DNA from: Annulohypoxylon bovei var. microspora
Lineage: Eukaryota > Ascomycota > Sordariomycetes > Xylariales > Hypoxylaceae
Length of the DNA: 64,000 nt
Assembly (NCBI GenBank): GCA_022836615.1
Contig: MU405290.1
Location: forward strand, 111,801-175,800
Direction: 5' to 3'
The notes beneath the pieces were generated by a model. The model worked only from the letters and a program-made list of their open reading frames with translations, was not told the DNA's origin and did no database searches. Shown in pieces: positions 47,333 to 57,864 of this stretch. The first letter of the stretch is position 1, and each line of letters opens with the position of its first letter. Made by a program: the position numbers and the translations under genes.

Positions 47333-50300
47333 ATAGCTGATTTTGGCCGCGTGTCTGCGGAACAATCGCCAAAAACTCAATTCAGCATCAGGCTCCCGGA
47401 CAACCCGTGCGTGTGACGATTACGATGCAACCCGTGAGTAGCTATTTTTTATTTTTTATTTCGGCGGGTAAACCGTTCGCGAGTCGACGTTGCTCTATGG
47501 CTGATGGCTCCACGGATTTGATGACAACTCGACCTTTTCCAACGACAACAATGCCCCCAATATACACAAGCGCGAGTCGCTTCTTCGTCACCGAAATAAC
47601 TGGTCTAATAACCAGTCTACTGGGGTAGTGTCGGGATTGCTTCCAAGGTTGCCTTCCCACGGCACTAACTGTCTGCAGCGGCAGCGAAAAGGGATTCCGA
47701 AGCTACGTAAAGATGGAGACGCGTCGTGGATTTGATGCGAAGTTTGGGTGTGGGGCGTGGGGTCTAGAATTACAGGAGTGCGCGCGTGAGTGAGATGCCG
47801 AGATAGCTAGGTAGAATGATCTCTTTGCTGAAAAAAAAAGAGAAAAAGAAAAGACACGAGACAATAAAAAAATAAAAACTAAAATAAAAAGTACACCACA
47901 GTTGGGGAATGCGCGAGCTCTGATGCGGGTTTTGCAAGATGGTGTATGTTGTGGCATCAAAGGGTTGTGAATCGAATTTGTCTGTTTGCCCCGTGTTGGT
48001 CAATGGCAATGTTTAGGGGAAATGTGGAAAATTGGCATTCTGGATCCCGGGCTGTTGTGGTGATATACGATCCCTCTGCATTTTCCAGATCTCGATGAGT
48101 AGCGCAATCGATGATAATCAAAAGAACTGATGTGTGACAGCAAAAGGGAAAATCAGAAAAATAACGGTTACGGCAAGGACCCGGAAAATGCTAGCGCTTG
48201 CTCGATGGGAAAAATAGAAACTCACCTACAGGACTAGCTCCCATTTCTCTTCTTCTTGATGGCCGGCGGGAAGTCCTGAGAACATGCAAGTACGGAATGG
48301 CCTGATGGGCTGATGGACAATAATATGTCGACTGGTGGGCACTTCGAAAACACTAGACAGTAGACACACTGGACACGGTACCTGGGTATGTAACTATCGA
48401 GGTGTGAGGTCACGCTTCTTGCGCCTCTGCAAGTCCCCCGGGTCTGGGCGAGACCGTTCAGGAACGTGACTATTCCTAGATGATCATAGCCGGACTAAGT
48501 ACCAAGGCCCATAAATGCAGAGTAAAATGCATGGAGTTGGTGAGAATCAAGCTCATGCAGCCTAGCCAGGGACTAAAGCTTAGTGCTCCATAGGCAAGTT
48601 CTCGCCAGCTCAAAAAGGGCCGTCCATCTTCATGTCCCTATTTTTCTCTGAAGATGCCGATGTCGATGTTGATGATGATGATGGTGATGGTGATGATGGT
48701 AAAAAAGAACTCATGGAGAAGTCGAACCAATTTACAAATCATTGGAACGAACCCACGCTACCTACGCTGCCCATACTTCCCAATGGTACAGCAGTAATAG
48801 CAGCCGAGTGAAAAAGAAAAGGTTACAGGCTGGTGGGAGAGATCGAGATCGCAGACCGATGCTTACGACAAATAAGATGGACGTACCGCCAGTGGGTTGC
48901 TTTCATCTCGTGTCTCTTGCCAGGATGTGTGTCTGCTCCCGAGCTCGCCGCTATCTTGCCTCGCGATGTACCTTTTTCGACGTCGTGCCTGGTACCGAAA
49001 TAGAGAGAGAGAGAGAGCCTCTTTGTTTCGATGGCAAATAAGTATTTACGGCTTTCCTTGCTTAAGTCTCGCCCGTCTTCCCTCATCAGGGACGAACTCA
49101 GTCTTCCCAAAAGGGACTGGTCTCTGTTGCAGTCGTCCAGAAGATCGGTGATGATACTGATCTTGTCAGGTACCTCTTCTATCTCTTCCACTGTAGGCAA
49201 GGTAAGTATCGGGGTGTCGGACCACTAGCCAATGTTGAGAGAGGAACGGAAGCCAAGGGCTAGCAGCAGGTTGTCAACGGGGCCAATGAGATTCAAGAAG
49301 ATTTAAAGAGGGCAGGGTGCCGCAATCGACATTTCAGCCCGGGATCGAAAGTCTTGGCGACGGTCGAGCTAACGAACCCCAGACTACCTTAGTTCCGTCA
49401 GATGTTTTTTATTTCCTATTGCATCCACTTCCAAATATCGGCGATTGTGTGCCAGTGTGCCAATATGCCCCTCTCGCGCCCCCACTAGGAGGTGGGGGAG
49501 GGAATGGATGGCTGATGGGATGGGGATGGCGAGATGGTAGGATGGCAATGGATTGCAACAGCCATCTGGCAGTCTGGTACGGTACTGTTGTTTGTATCTG
49601 GTTCCCGGTATTGTGGTATTTTGAGCTACTGTCAGATGTCAGGTTGTATGCGAATCTGTAGGCTCACCTTGGCTACCATAGGCTAGGTTCGAGATTCGAT
49701 CGATGGAGGACGACGAGAGTAGAATAGATTCCCCTTTGCAAGAAGATATCATAACCACCGTCATTGTGGGACAAGATCGAGATTTAAGAAAGGCTTCCAG
49801 CTTTCACGGTCTGTACGGTCAAGTCAAGACAGTCTTGACAATATCTAGTTAACGACGGCATGAGTTGCACTGTATTATGTATGAGATTATGTATGAGATT
49901 ATGTAGGTAAATAAGTAGGTAGGAAGTACGCTATTGATTGATCCTCCAGCGGTATAATGACGGAGAATCACCTGATCATTCGTATGTATAATATCGGTTT
50001 ATATCATATACATAGGTATGTATCTTTGTCCCCTTTTAATGCATATACCACACTGAAGACTTGAGAGGGAACCGAGAAACTTCCAAGGTTCGGCATCTGT
50101 CACAATTCACAATTCACAATTTCGATTTCTTATCGAAATAAATGGAATTCTTTGTCAGTCGCAGCCACGAAACAACCTTAGCTGACAAGCTGACGTTACC
50201 AACCCGAACCTTTAGATTCCCCAGTCCGACAACTCGGAGTAGCCTCATCCTAGACAATAAAGGTAAGTGTAAAAAATACACGTGGTATTGCACGAGTAGC

Positions 50301-50836
50301 AGACTGGCACTGGCAGGCTACATAGCAGACTAGCAGACTAGCAAATGCATGGACACAACATCTGTTCGTGTTTCTTTCTGGTGTTGAGAATCCTTGACGC
50401 TTGCACGCTTGCACGCTCGCTCTCTGCGCTATTGCAATATCCACATCCAGTTACGGCATGTCCCAAACTGTTGAGAAACGTTTTAAAATGCCGAGATCCA
50501 GAGATCTAGACAATAAGGAACGAAAAACAATTTTCCTTTTGACATCGGAGTTATTTTCCAGCTGGAGAGAAGATCTGCATTTGAGGCCACCATCTATTAT
50601 ACTGTCGATCTTCTATGGAATAAGACCATCGCCGCATACTTATTGTGCAGAGAGTTCCATTTAACATCCTTTCATATTAATTAAAATTCTTTAGTTGTTC
50701 TCACGTGGAGAGGCTGACTGTTAGAGCCTATCAGGGACTTTCACCAATCATCCGTTTCGTCTTCAAGGTCCCTATCGAATCTTGGATCCAGAATTCCACC
50801 TATTAGATAGAATAAGGCTACTGCGGTAATTTCACC
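47333..50836. other. Long gene-poor spacer
   Basis: About 3.5 kb. It contains a (GAT)n-like repeat (48665-48700), a (GA)8 run (49002-49017) and a 12-base tandem repeat at about 49873-49905. The triple CACAATT with a TTCGAT...ATCGAA hairpin lies at about 50101-50140. Several open frames of 60-125 codons lack domains. A minus-strand frame at 48823-49200 begins with an acidic segment but has no homologue I recognise and no splice continuation. Confidence 0.5.
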
Positions 50837-52035
50837 ATGCCTCAATCACCACCGTCGTCGAACGATGACACGAAGGCTCAAAAGCCTAACGGCAATTCTG
50901 CGGGCACTTCTCGTCCTATCTCGGCACAAGCAAGTGTAACTGAGGTAAGCTAGCAGCCTCGATAAATGTCTTAAGTGATAGGTATCTCATACTCTAACAC
51001 CCAATCTCATGATTAGATCCTCCGAGACTTAAGAATGTAAGTATGCTTATCACCACAACCTTATTGACTTAAGAGTATGTTTCATGGGATGATCAACAGT
51101 CGATCTCGTCAAGTCATTCAAGTTTGCCTATTCCCGACCTAGAGGTTCAGGAGGCGTGGCCACATGGAAATGCCCAAATTCGCCTCGGATGTCCCATTGT
51201 TCATCATGCCAATCACTTCCAGGCCCCCGAATTACCCATCCTTCCTAGCATGCCAAAGTCTCTTTTTGCATACGTGCTGGCATGGCAGCATGGTAAGCGC
51301 GGCTTTTCCCCATCGCGCGAACCCCTGTCTGTCACCAAAGGTCTAGATCTCCGCCTAGTGGCGACGAACGAATCCGACTCGCATTTCACCTAACCGAATC
51401 CCACCTGGGTGTAATATCTGCATGGGAGAAACAGTTCGCTTTTATCGGTTTTCCCCATTACATACTACATTCCCATCGTGGAAGTCTCCGGGTACCTATT
51501 TGACAGTCTCACTCGCATTGCTTCCTGCTAGTACCTAAATGGCTAGCAGTAACCATTTGCTCCACATTGTGATGCCTGGCAAAGTTGCTTAGATCACCAG
51601 TCTTCCTTATGGCAACGTCAATGCTGAGGTCTTTGAGTACTTATGAGTCCTCAGTTTCGACGTGACGTGTCTATGGTTATAGTTTTTGTGGGATGACGGT
51701 AGCCTTGCAAGCTCCCAGCTTGTCATAGTACTATGTACATACCTACGTAGTACCTAGTCGGAATATTCACACCAAATGTCGCCAGTGTATATCTGTCTAT
51801 ATCTTCATAGCAGATCAGAAGCTCACACGCCACTTCTCTCAGTCTCTGCTGAGGTTCTTGTAGAATCACGCAGCTAACGTGTGTTGTAAACAGGGGCGAG
51901 CTACAGGCCGGTGCTATTGAAGCAAAACTTGACCATATAGAGCGTCGTCTTGATGATATGATGGCAGGCATCGAGAGTGATGGGAAGCTTGAGGCGTCTG
52001 GTCCGAAAGAGCAGGAACCCGAAGCTAAGAAATGA
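50837..52035 (+). CDS. Small coiled-coil protein, three exons including a 20-nt microexon
   Basis: Not recognised as a known family. The proposed exons are 50837-50944, 51017-51036 and 51894-52035, giving 89 residues. Exon 1 (TTCACCATGC start context) is Ser/Pro/Asn-rich and ends ASVTE before GTAAGC. The microexon between ATTAG and GTAAGT encodes ILRDLR plus two bases. Exon 3 after AACAG reads GELQAGAIEAKLDHIERRLD, followed by DMMAGIESDG and a KE-rich tail. The three pieces total 270 nt in frame and form a continuous amphipathic helix (ILRDLRMGELQAGAIEAKLD), which supports the model. The second intron (857 nt) is much longer than the others in the window. A shorter alternative using an acceptor near 51102 would end after about 14 more codons and looks less coding-like. 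Confidence 0.5.
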
Positions 52036-54537
52036 TATGTTGTGTTTCTCCGCGTCTATCGAGCCAGCTGTGTTTATTGGACAGGGGGGTTTCCCGTGGC
52101 GCTTACTTGGAATTGCATAGTCGACGATTATTACGAGCTGAAGGAGTACCTAAACCGCGCAACCCCCAGCGGTGAATTTTGCCACCTCCTCATACCTGCT
52201 ACTCATATTTACCTATATTCGTCCCCGCATAGATTTCATACATACATATTACATAGCTATTCTAAGAATTCACAGGAGCTGTTATGGTAGCTACCCCGCA
52301 GATATGATGGCCTTACAGATCTGATGACAGATAGAACGACACAGATTGGACCGGCCATCTGACGAACCGGGAAACATATTGTACCTGGATGCTTAGTCCT
52401 ACGGTGAAAAGCGCGATGTGACCATCTTAAAGACGTTTTATGGGCGTATTGAAGGGTTTAAAAGGATGATGGCCAATTCCGATGGATCGCAAAGAGCTGC
52501 CGCTGAGGCTCATGACATGGGTGACGCGTGTGTGTACACATGTATGGTGATGGAAACAACTAATTCCTCGACATACGATGGAGATATGGCACGATAGTAT
52601 CAGAGATATCGCTTCGATGAAACTACATACATACATATCTACATACGTAGCTTTCTAAGAAGCTTTTCCGTATTTCTTCGCGTACATAGATAGGTACCTA
52701 GGTAGGTAGGTAGGTAGCTAGCTACGGCTTACATGTAATATTTCGCGGCATCCATAGGTATGCTTAGATCCTGCTATCGTGAGAACATGGCCTCTTAGCT
52801 AGCAGTGTACTGTGTCCTTAAACATTAATGTTTACCCAGGTTATGACTAGACTGGAGGCTAGATAATACTGTGTATATATTATAACTAAATAGGTGTCAA
52901 GAGAAGCAGTCACAATGAATGAGCTTGGTATTGATATATCTAGGTAGATACGCGGAGTAGTCCCATTCGAGAGCTTCACAAGCTTTTCCTAAGCTATTAG
53001 GTATAATATAAACTAAGGGGATGAGTTCGTAGTCAAATGCTTTAAATAACCCCTGATTAGAGACATTTTATTAAGCATGCTAATAGAAACCACTTGCCCA
53101 CCTAACAAAGTACATACATATGGGCTGTTTACTCACGTGGAGCAATCCTATCGACTTACTTTGTCTAAATTTTGGGGAAGATAGCAGGATACAAGGAACG
53201 TATTCATGTCTCAATCGAGGTCGACAGCATGCCGATCCTTTGAACTGCAGAACGGGGATCCACTGATCAATCCATAAATTCGGTGTCTTCTTTGAGTATC
53301 GTAGAATAACACTTTGATCGACCAGGCCGGATCATCTACATCTAGGCCGCAGAAGTCGGGCTAAGGATCGTAAGGTGGTCCGATAATCTGACGACAATTT
53401 ACTCATCGCGTGATAAGACACCGGAGCTCGCTCCGTTCCATCTAATTTATTTCTTCTCTACTATCCAAGACACAGATACTGTACCCGGGAGTATATTTCG
53501 ACTTCATTCGGGCACCTTCTTCAACCCCGGGTTCGTTTATTAGAGACATGTGGGGAAGAGTGATATTTATGCACGTATATACCATACATATTCTATGGTG
53601 ATGTGCATCACAAGCCTGCGCTCGAGAACGTCTAGGCTTTCCTGCATGAGAGTGTTACATCATCGATTTCTATCATTAATGACCTATCTAGCAGTTTTTA
53701 GTATATAATACACATACTACCTATAGGCACGTATGTACAATCGCGGAGGACATTCCGGTTCTCGGGGTTAGAAGCTCCTGTAGGATATCCTGCCTGCTAC
53801 CACTAACACCGGACGACCCGTGGGATGATTATAGAGACATTTAGATTTGGAAGGCAGCCCGAGCTACAGCAGCTGCGCCCTCGTACTTCCTACCAATGGA
53901 AATTACTCGCGGAAATAGAACAAGAATCTCATCGACGGAGCAATGGGTTGCAACAACCCGGCGTACGGATTTGTTGACGAAGTAGTCGTATTATACGGCA
54001 CCGACTGCGTCCTAGATTGTCCCATTAGCCTCGGAACCGGGTGTTGATAATAGGAAGGCGGAAAGGGTTTAGGATATCGAAGGACTTGACAATCATCTAC
54101 ACGTATATACTAGGCTGGGGTGGTACGAAATAGCAAAACAAGCGTTAGAATTGTTGCTGTACATACAAGAACAGAAACTCCCCACAATCTCGGAGCAATA
54201 TACTTCCACGAGGGGGAAAGCGTTGGAGTTCTTCGAGTTGGCAGAAACCGCCTTGTCCTCTGTGGCCATCAATAACACCGAAAAATAGTATCATTGTCGG
54301 CATTTGGTTTTATTGTTGAACGGCAGATTCGAGAACATATGATGATATGAACGCTTGGACTTATGTTTTTGGTCTGCTCTAGCACTAGGTAACTACTGCA
54401 TCTAACAAGCAAATATAATAGTTGTTTCATGATAGTCATGGGCTTTAGATATGATAGTATCGTAGACTAACGGGGTGTTAACGTCAACATCACTCGTCAT
54501 TTCATACCAGGTAACTTCTTAGGTAGGAGTAAGACCT
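52036..54537. other. Gene-poor spacer between the small gene and DHR2
   Basis: About 2.5 kb, AT-rich and without a coding-like frame. It contains the densest (TAGG)n stretch of the window at 52691-52720. Nothing else is recognised. Confidence 0.55.
52691..52720. repeat. (GGTA)n / TACCTAGGTA repeat
   Basis: A palindromic TACCTAGGTA core (52696-52705) runs into about four tandem GGTA units. The same motif is scattered singly through many spacers of this window. Confidence 0.85.
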
Positions 54538-56808
54538 TCACCTGCTTTCCATGATTTCAACAATCCAATCTGCTTGGATAGCGCTGACTTTCTTGGCGTA
54601 GCTCCTTTGCGTGAACACGTGCTCTAAAAACATGATCGCCTCCCTTTTCTGCCCATGCATCGCGCTCGACGGGTGTATAGCCACTACATGTTTCCCCTGT
54701 ATTGTGACATAACTAGAGTCCGGCGCCAGTAGGGCGCATTTCGTCCCGAAGCCCTTCATGAAGCACTTGAGGAGCAGAGTTGCTCTTTCAGGAGACATGG
54801 GTACGAACGGTTGAGGATCTGGTGGCGGTATCTCAGCAAGCATCTTTTCCTTTAGGCATATGCCTCTAAGCTGCTTTCGGATATTGAGGGCCTGTTTCAT
54901 GTTCCGGATATTGATCTTCCGTTTCTTGCACCACTCGATCCGATCAGCGTTTTCCGCCGCGTACCGTTGCATAGTAGTTAGATACGTGAGGATGTCTCCT
55001 TCCCGGCGGTATAGCTCCTTGCGGTACTCCTCGACCTCTTCTCTCACTTCCTCTGATTGTAGCTGGTGAAATATGTTCTCCCCTGACGTAATGCAAGCAA
55101 TGATATCGATGACTTCGAGAAGGCAATCATACTGGGGCTCGCTAGCCGCAAGAAGTACTCTCCCGTATGGTGCAGAAACTGGGAAGAGAGCTAGCTTTCT
55201 TCCGATTTTCGTGATACTGCCGTCGTCTGCTAGCGCACCTAAGAAATGGAGATGTATCAAAGCCTTTTCCACAGACTCGATATCAGGGAAGTCCATTAAT
55301 GGAAATGAGAGAATATCATTGATGCCACGTGCCTTCATCGTCAAGACGGCACCCAAGACGTCGTTGCGCAGAATTTCAGGTAAATCCGCGTCCTTGAGGG
55401 AGTCGTAGGTGTCCGAAGTGTAAAGCCTAAAGCATTTACCTGGCCCTTCACGTCCGGCTCGGCCAGTCCGTTGTATTGCTGATGATTTTGAGATTGCCTT
55501 AGCTAATAATGATTCCATTGCCAGCTGTGACCGGAATTGTTTGACTTTAGCCTTTCCACAGTCGATCACGTAGCGGACGCCTGGGACGGTGACGGACGTC
55601 TCGGCGATATTTGTTGCTAAAACTATCTTCCGCGTGAAGCGATTTTTAACGGGTTGAAATGCATCTTGTTGCGCTTGGATGGATAGTTGACCGTATAGAG
55701 GACAGGCTAATAGTTTCGGCACATCCGAAGCCAAAGTAGCACTGTATTCTTCGATGAGGCGTTGAGCAGCCTCGATTTCTTCCTGGCCGGTAAGAAAAGC
55801 TAATATATCGCCGGGCAATGGCTCATGTGAATGAATGTCGAATATTTGCTTGAGAAGGGCTTCTTGGATATCTGGGACGGGTCTGGTTGTGTGCTTGATA
55901 TCTACGGGATATTGCCTTCCTTTTATTCGGAGAAGCTGAACGGAAGAGCTCGGATCTCGGGGTTTGAAGAAATCTTGTATTTTTTCCACATCCGCCGTTG
56001 CGCTCATGATTATGACCTTCAGGGGAATACCGCCTCGGCCAGCTTTGTCACCCAGAAGCATCTGCTTTAGGAATCCAGCGATCATGTCGACGTCGACACT
56101 CCTCTCGTGAATCTCATCGACGATGATAGCGCTATACTGTCGCAAATTTGGATCTCGTAAGATTTCCTGGAGAAGCATACCTTCCGTGAGAAACTTGATT
56201 TTAGTGCCTTTTGGAACATTATGGTCGAATCGAACCGAATATCCAACAGATCCTTCGCGAGATGAGCCAAGAGGAGTTCCCATTTCACGAGAAACTCTGC
56301 TAGCTAGAGTCGTCGCAGCAACTCGACGTGGTTGGGTAATGGCGATCATACCACCCACGCTCACTGTATCAGACTCGATCCGAGCCTTTTTCTTTCGGCA
56401 CCAGGGTTCGTCGCATAGAAACTGAGGGACTTGGGTACTTTTACCCGAACCGGTCTCGCCAACGATGAGTAGCACATTGTTGTCATCTCGTAAACTTGTT
56501 CTGATCTCATTTTGGTGAGCCCATATAGGTAATGCTTTGCGAGATTTCAACAACGATGGATCTCCGCTGGTTGCAAGCCTCTTTTTCGCATTTTTCTCGC
56601 GAAACTCTAGCTTGGCTTCCTCTATAGACTTCTGTTGGGGTTCAGCTATTGTGACGAGCTGCTGATCCGTTGATGGTTGCTCCGGTGTTTTCTTTTGAGG
56701 GTTAAGGTAAGCACTTAGAGATATTATCTTGTCGCCAATTTTTACAACCGAAGCATCACTCGTCACCTTTGTTTTTCGTCTCTTGGGTTTATGTTCATCT
56801 TGAGCCAT
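54538..56808 (-). CDS. DHR2: DEAH-box ATP-dependent RNA helicase, Dhr2-like
   Basis: Predicted nucleolar helicase for 18S rRNA / small-subunit maturation, by similarity to yeast Dhr2 (735 residues; here 756, one exon). Motifs in order: I (Walker A) GETGSGKST at about 117-125; Ia TQPRRVAA at 158-165; II DEIH at 231-234; III SAT at 269-271; IV region LAFLTGQEEIEAAQRL; V NIAETSVTVPG; VI QRTGRAGREGPG. HA2/winged-helix and OB-fold regions follow, including LALFPVSAPYGRVLL and the C-terminal SSYVTIQGKHVVAIHPSSAM. The N-terminus is basic (KPKRRKTK), a likely nuclear signal. Related human proteins are DHX33-type. The start is the first ATG after an AT-rich leader. Confidence 0.88.
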   Translation of the reverse strand: MAQDEHKPKRRKTKVTSDASVVKIGDKIISLSAYLNPQKKTPEQPSTDQQLVTIAEPQQKSIEEAKLEFREKNAKKRLATSGDPSLLKSRKALPIWAHQNEIRTSLRDDNNVLLIVGETGSGKSTQVPQFLCDEPWCRKKKARIESDTVSVGGMIAITQPRRVAATTLASRVSREMGTPLGSSREGSVGYSVRFDHNVPKGTKIKFLTEGMLLQEILRDPNLRQYSAIIVDEIHERSVDVDMIAGFLKQMLLGDKAGRGGIPLKVIIMSATADVEKIQDFFKPRDPSSSVQLLRIKGRQYPVDIKHTTRPVPDIQEALLKQIFDIHSHEPLPGDILAFLTGQEEIEAAQRLIEEYSATLASDVPKLLACPLYGQLSIQAQQDAFQPVKNRFTRKIVLATNIAETSVTVPGVRYVIDCGKAKVKQFRSQLAMESLLAKAISKSSAIQRTGRAGREGPGKCFRLYTSDTYDSLKDADLPEILRNDVLGAVLTMKARGINDILSFPLMDFPDIESVEKALIHLHFLGALADDGSITKIGRKLALFPVSAPYGRVLLAASEPQYDCLLEVIDIIACITSGENIFHQLQSEEVREEVEEYRKELYRREGDILTYLTTMQRYAAENADRIEWCKKRKINIRNMKQALNIRKQLRGICLKEKMLAEIPPPDPQPFVPMSPERATLLLKCFMKGFGTKCALLAPDSSYVTIQGKHVVAIHPSSAMHGQKREAIMFLEHVFTQRSYAKKVSAIQADWIVEIMESR

Positions 56809-57864
56809 TTTGGGTTGCTGTCGAAATAGAGATGGTTGATGTTTTCTGACTGGAGAAAAGTTTAGTTAGATCCCAAGAAGGTAGTCCCATAATTATAAGA
56901 AATGCCCCACACCGTGTGCGCCACACTTTACTTTGAGGTGATGAAGATTAATCTCCACAGAATGGAGTTAGATTACATAAGCGTTTCATGCATGAATAAC
57001 ACTGTATTTCTTCGTACATATTTTGGTGTCTGTAAATGCACAGTACTATGAAGGTTAAGGCCAAAAGTTTGCATCTAACTAGGGGTCAAACCTGTGTAAA
57101 TTGAGACCTCTGTGCACGGCTGTGAAAAGCTTTGTCTTAGTGGCTGGTTGCCCTGGAATAGCGGTTAACCAACTAAATTCTAGCGCAAATATCACCATTA
57201 GATTTGAGGCTGATACAGTGCCGATTAGTTGCTGATCTAATCACGCACTGGGCAGAGTCCCAAAGGATGTGTGAAACTTTTGGCCTTAACCTTCTACCTA
57301 CGACCTACTTCACGCATGATACCCATCGTCAAATAAACAGAAGCTACGTCCTGGACGATACATCTTTCTAATTTAAAGTTTCAAGTCATAACATTTCATT
57401 GTACAGTAAGATTGATTAGGGAAGTTGCAACTTACTTAGTATACCCACCATTTCCTCATTAGGTGGTCTTCATGACGGCCAAAGGCAGGTACACCTCGAT
57501 TTCCATCTGAACTTCGTAGAGAAGGCGCTGCCCTCAGAGTAAAATCATGGACGTCGGGTGACTTCCAAATTTAAGAGATACACTGTTCTCCATACCTAGT
57601 ATTCTATATAAAAAGTTTGAACTACCGTAAACCTATTCTCTTCTTTCCACTCGTCAACATTTTCACATTGACGATTCCCAACCACAACTTTCTCGTGATT
57701 TTTCTATCACTTCACAAACATCAAACAAAAAAATAATCTACCGTCATACTCATTGACTCACATCAGTTCCATACTATCTTCAATAGTATACTTGAACATA
57801 GCACTCGTCGTATTACTTGTAAAAGCCGGATATCGTCAATTACAACAGAAAATCAGTGCGCATT
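56809..57864. other. Divergent promoter region between DHR2 and the DUF4470 gene
   Basis: About 1.05 kb, including a 245-bp inverted-repeat element in the middle. Toward the plus-strand gene the sequence becomes C/T- and AT-rich with a TATATAAA-like box at about 57604, a plausible core promoter. Confidence 0.6.
57050..57294. mobile_element. MITE-like element, 245 bp with 21-bp perfect inverted ends
   Basis: The words at 57050-57070 and 57274-57294 are perfect inverted copies (21 bp, outer end GAAGGTTAAGGCCAAAAGTT). The outer bases are consistent with a TA target (TA at 57047-57048 and at 57295-57296, if one T is counted with the element). The interior has no open frame. Its ends differ from those of the two larger elements at 26.6-28.0 kb, so it is a separate family. 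Confidence 0.7.

Noticed and set aside
48823..49200. 125-codon minus-strand frame starting MPTVEEIEEVPDK
   Set aside because: The acidic start looks coding-like, but no domain, plausible continuation exon or homologue is recognised. Left as uncertain non-coding.
51124..51393. 89-codon frame inside the long intron of the small gene
   Set aside because: No domain; reading into it from the preceding exon meets a stop quickly, while the downstream exon continues the helix in frame.
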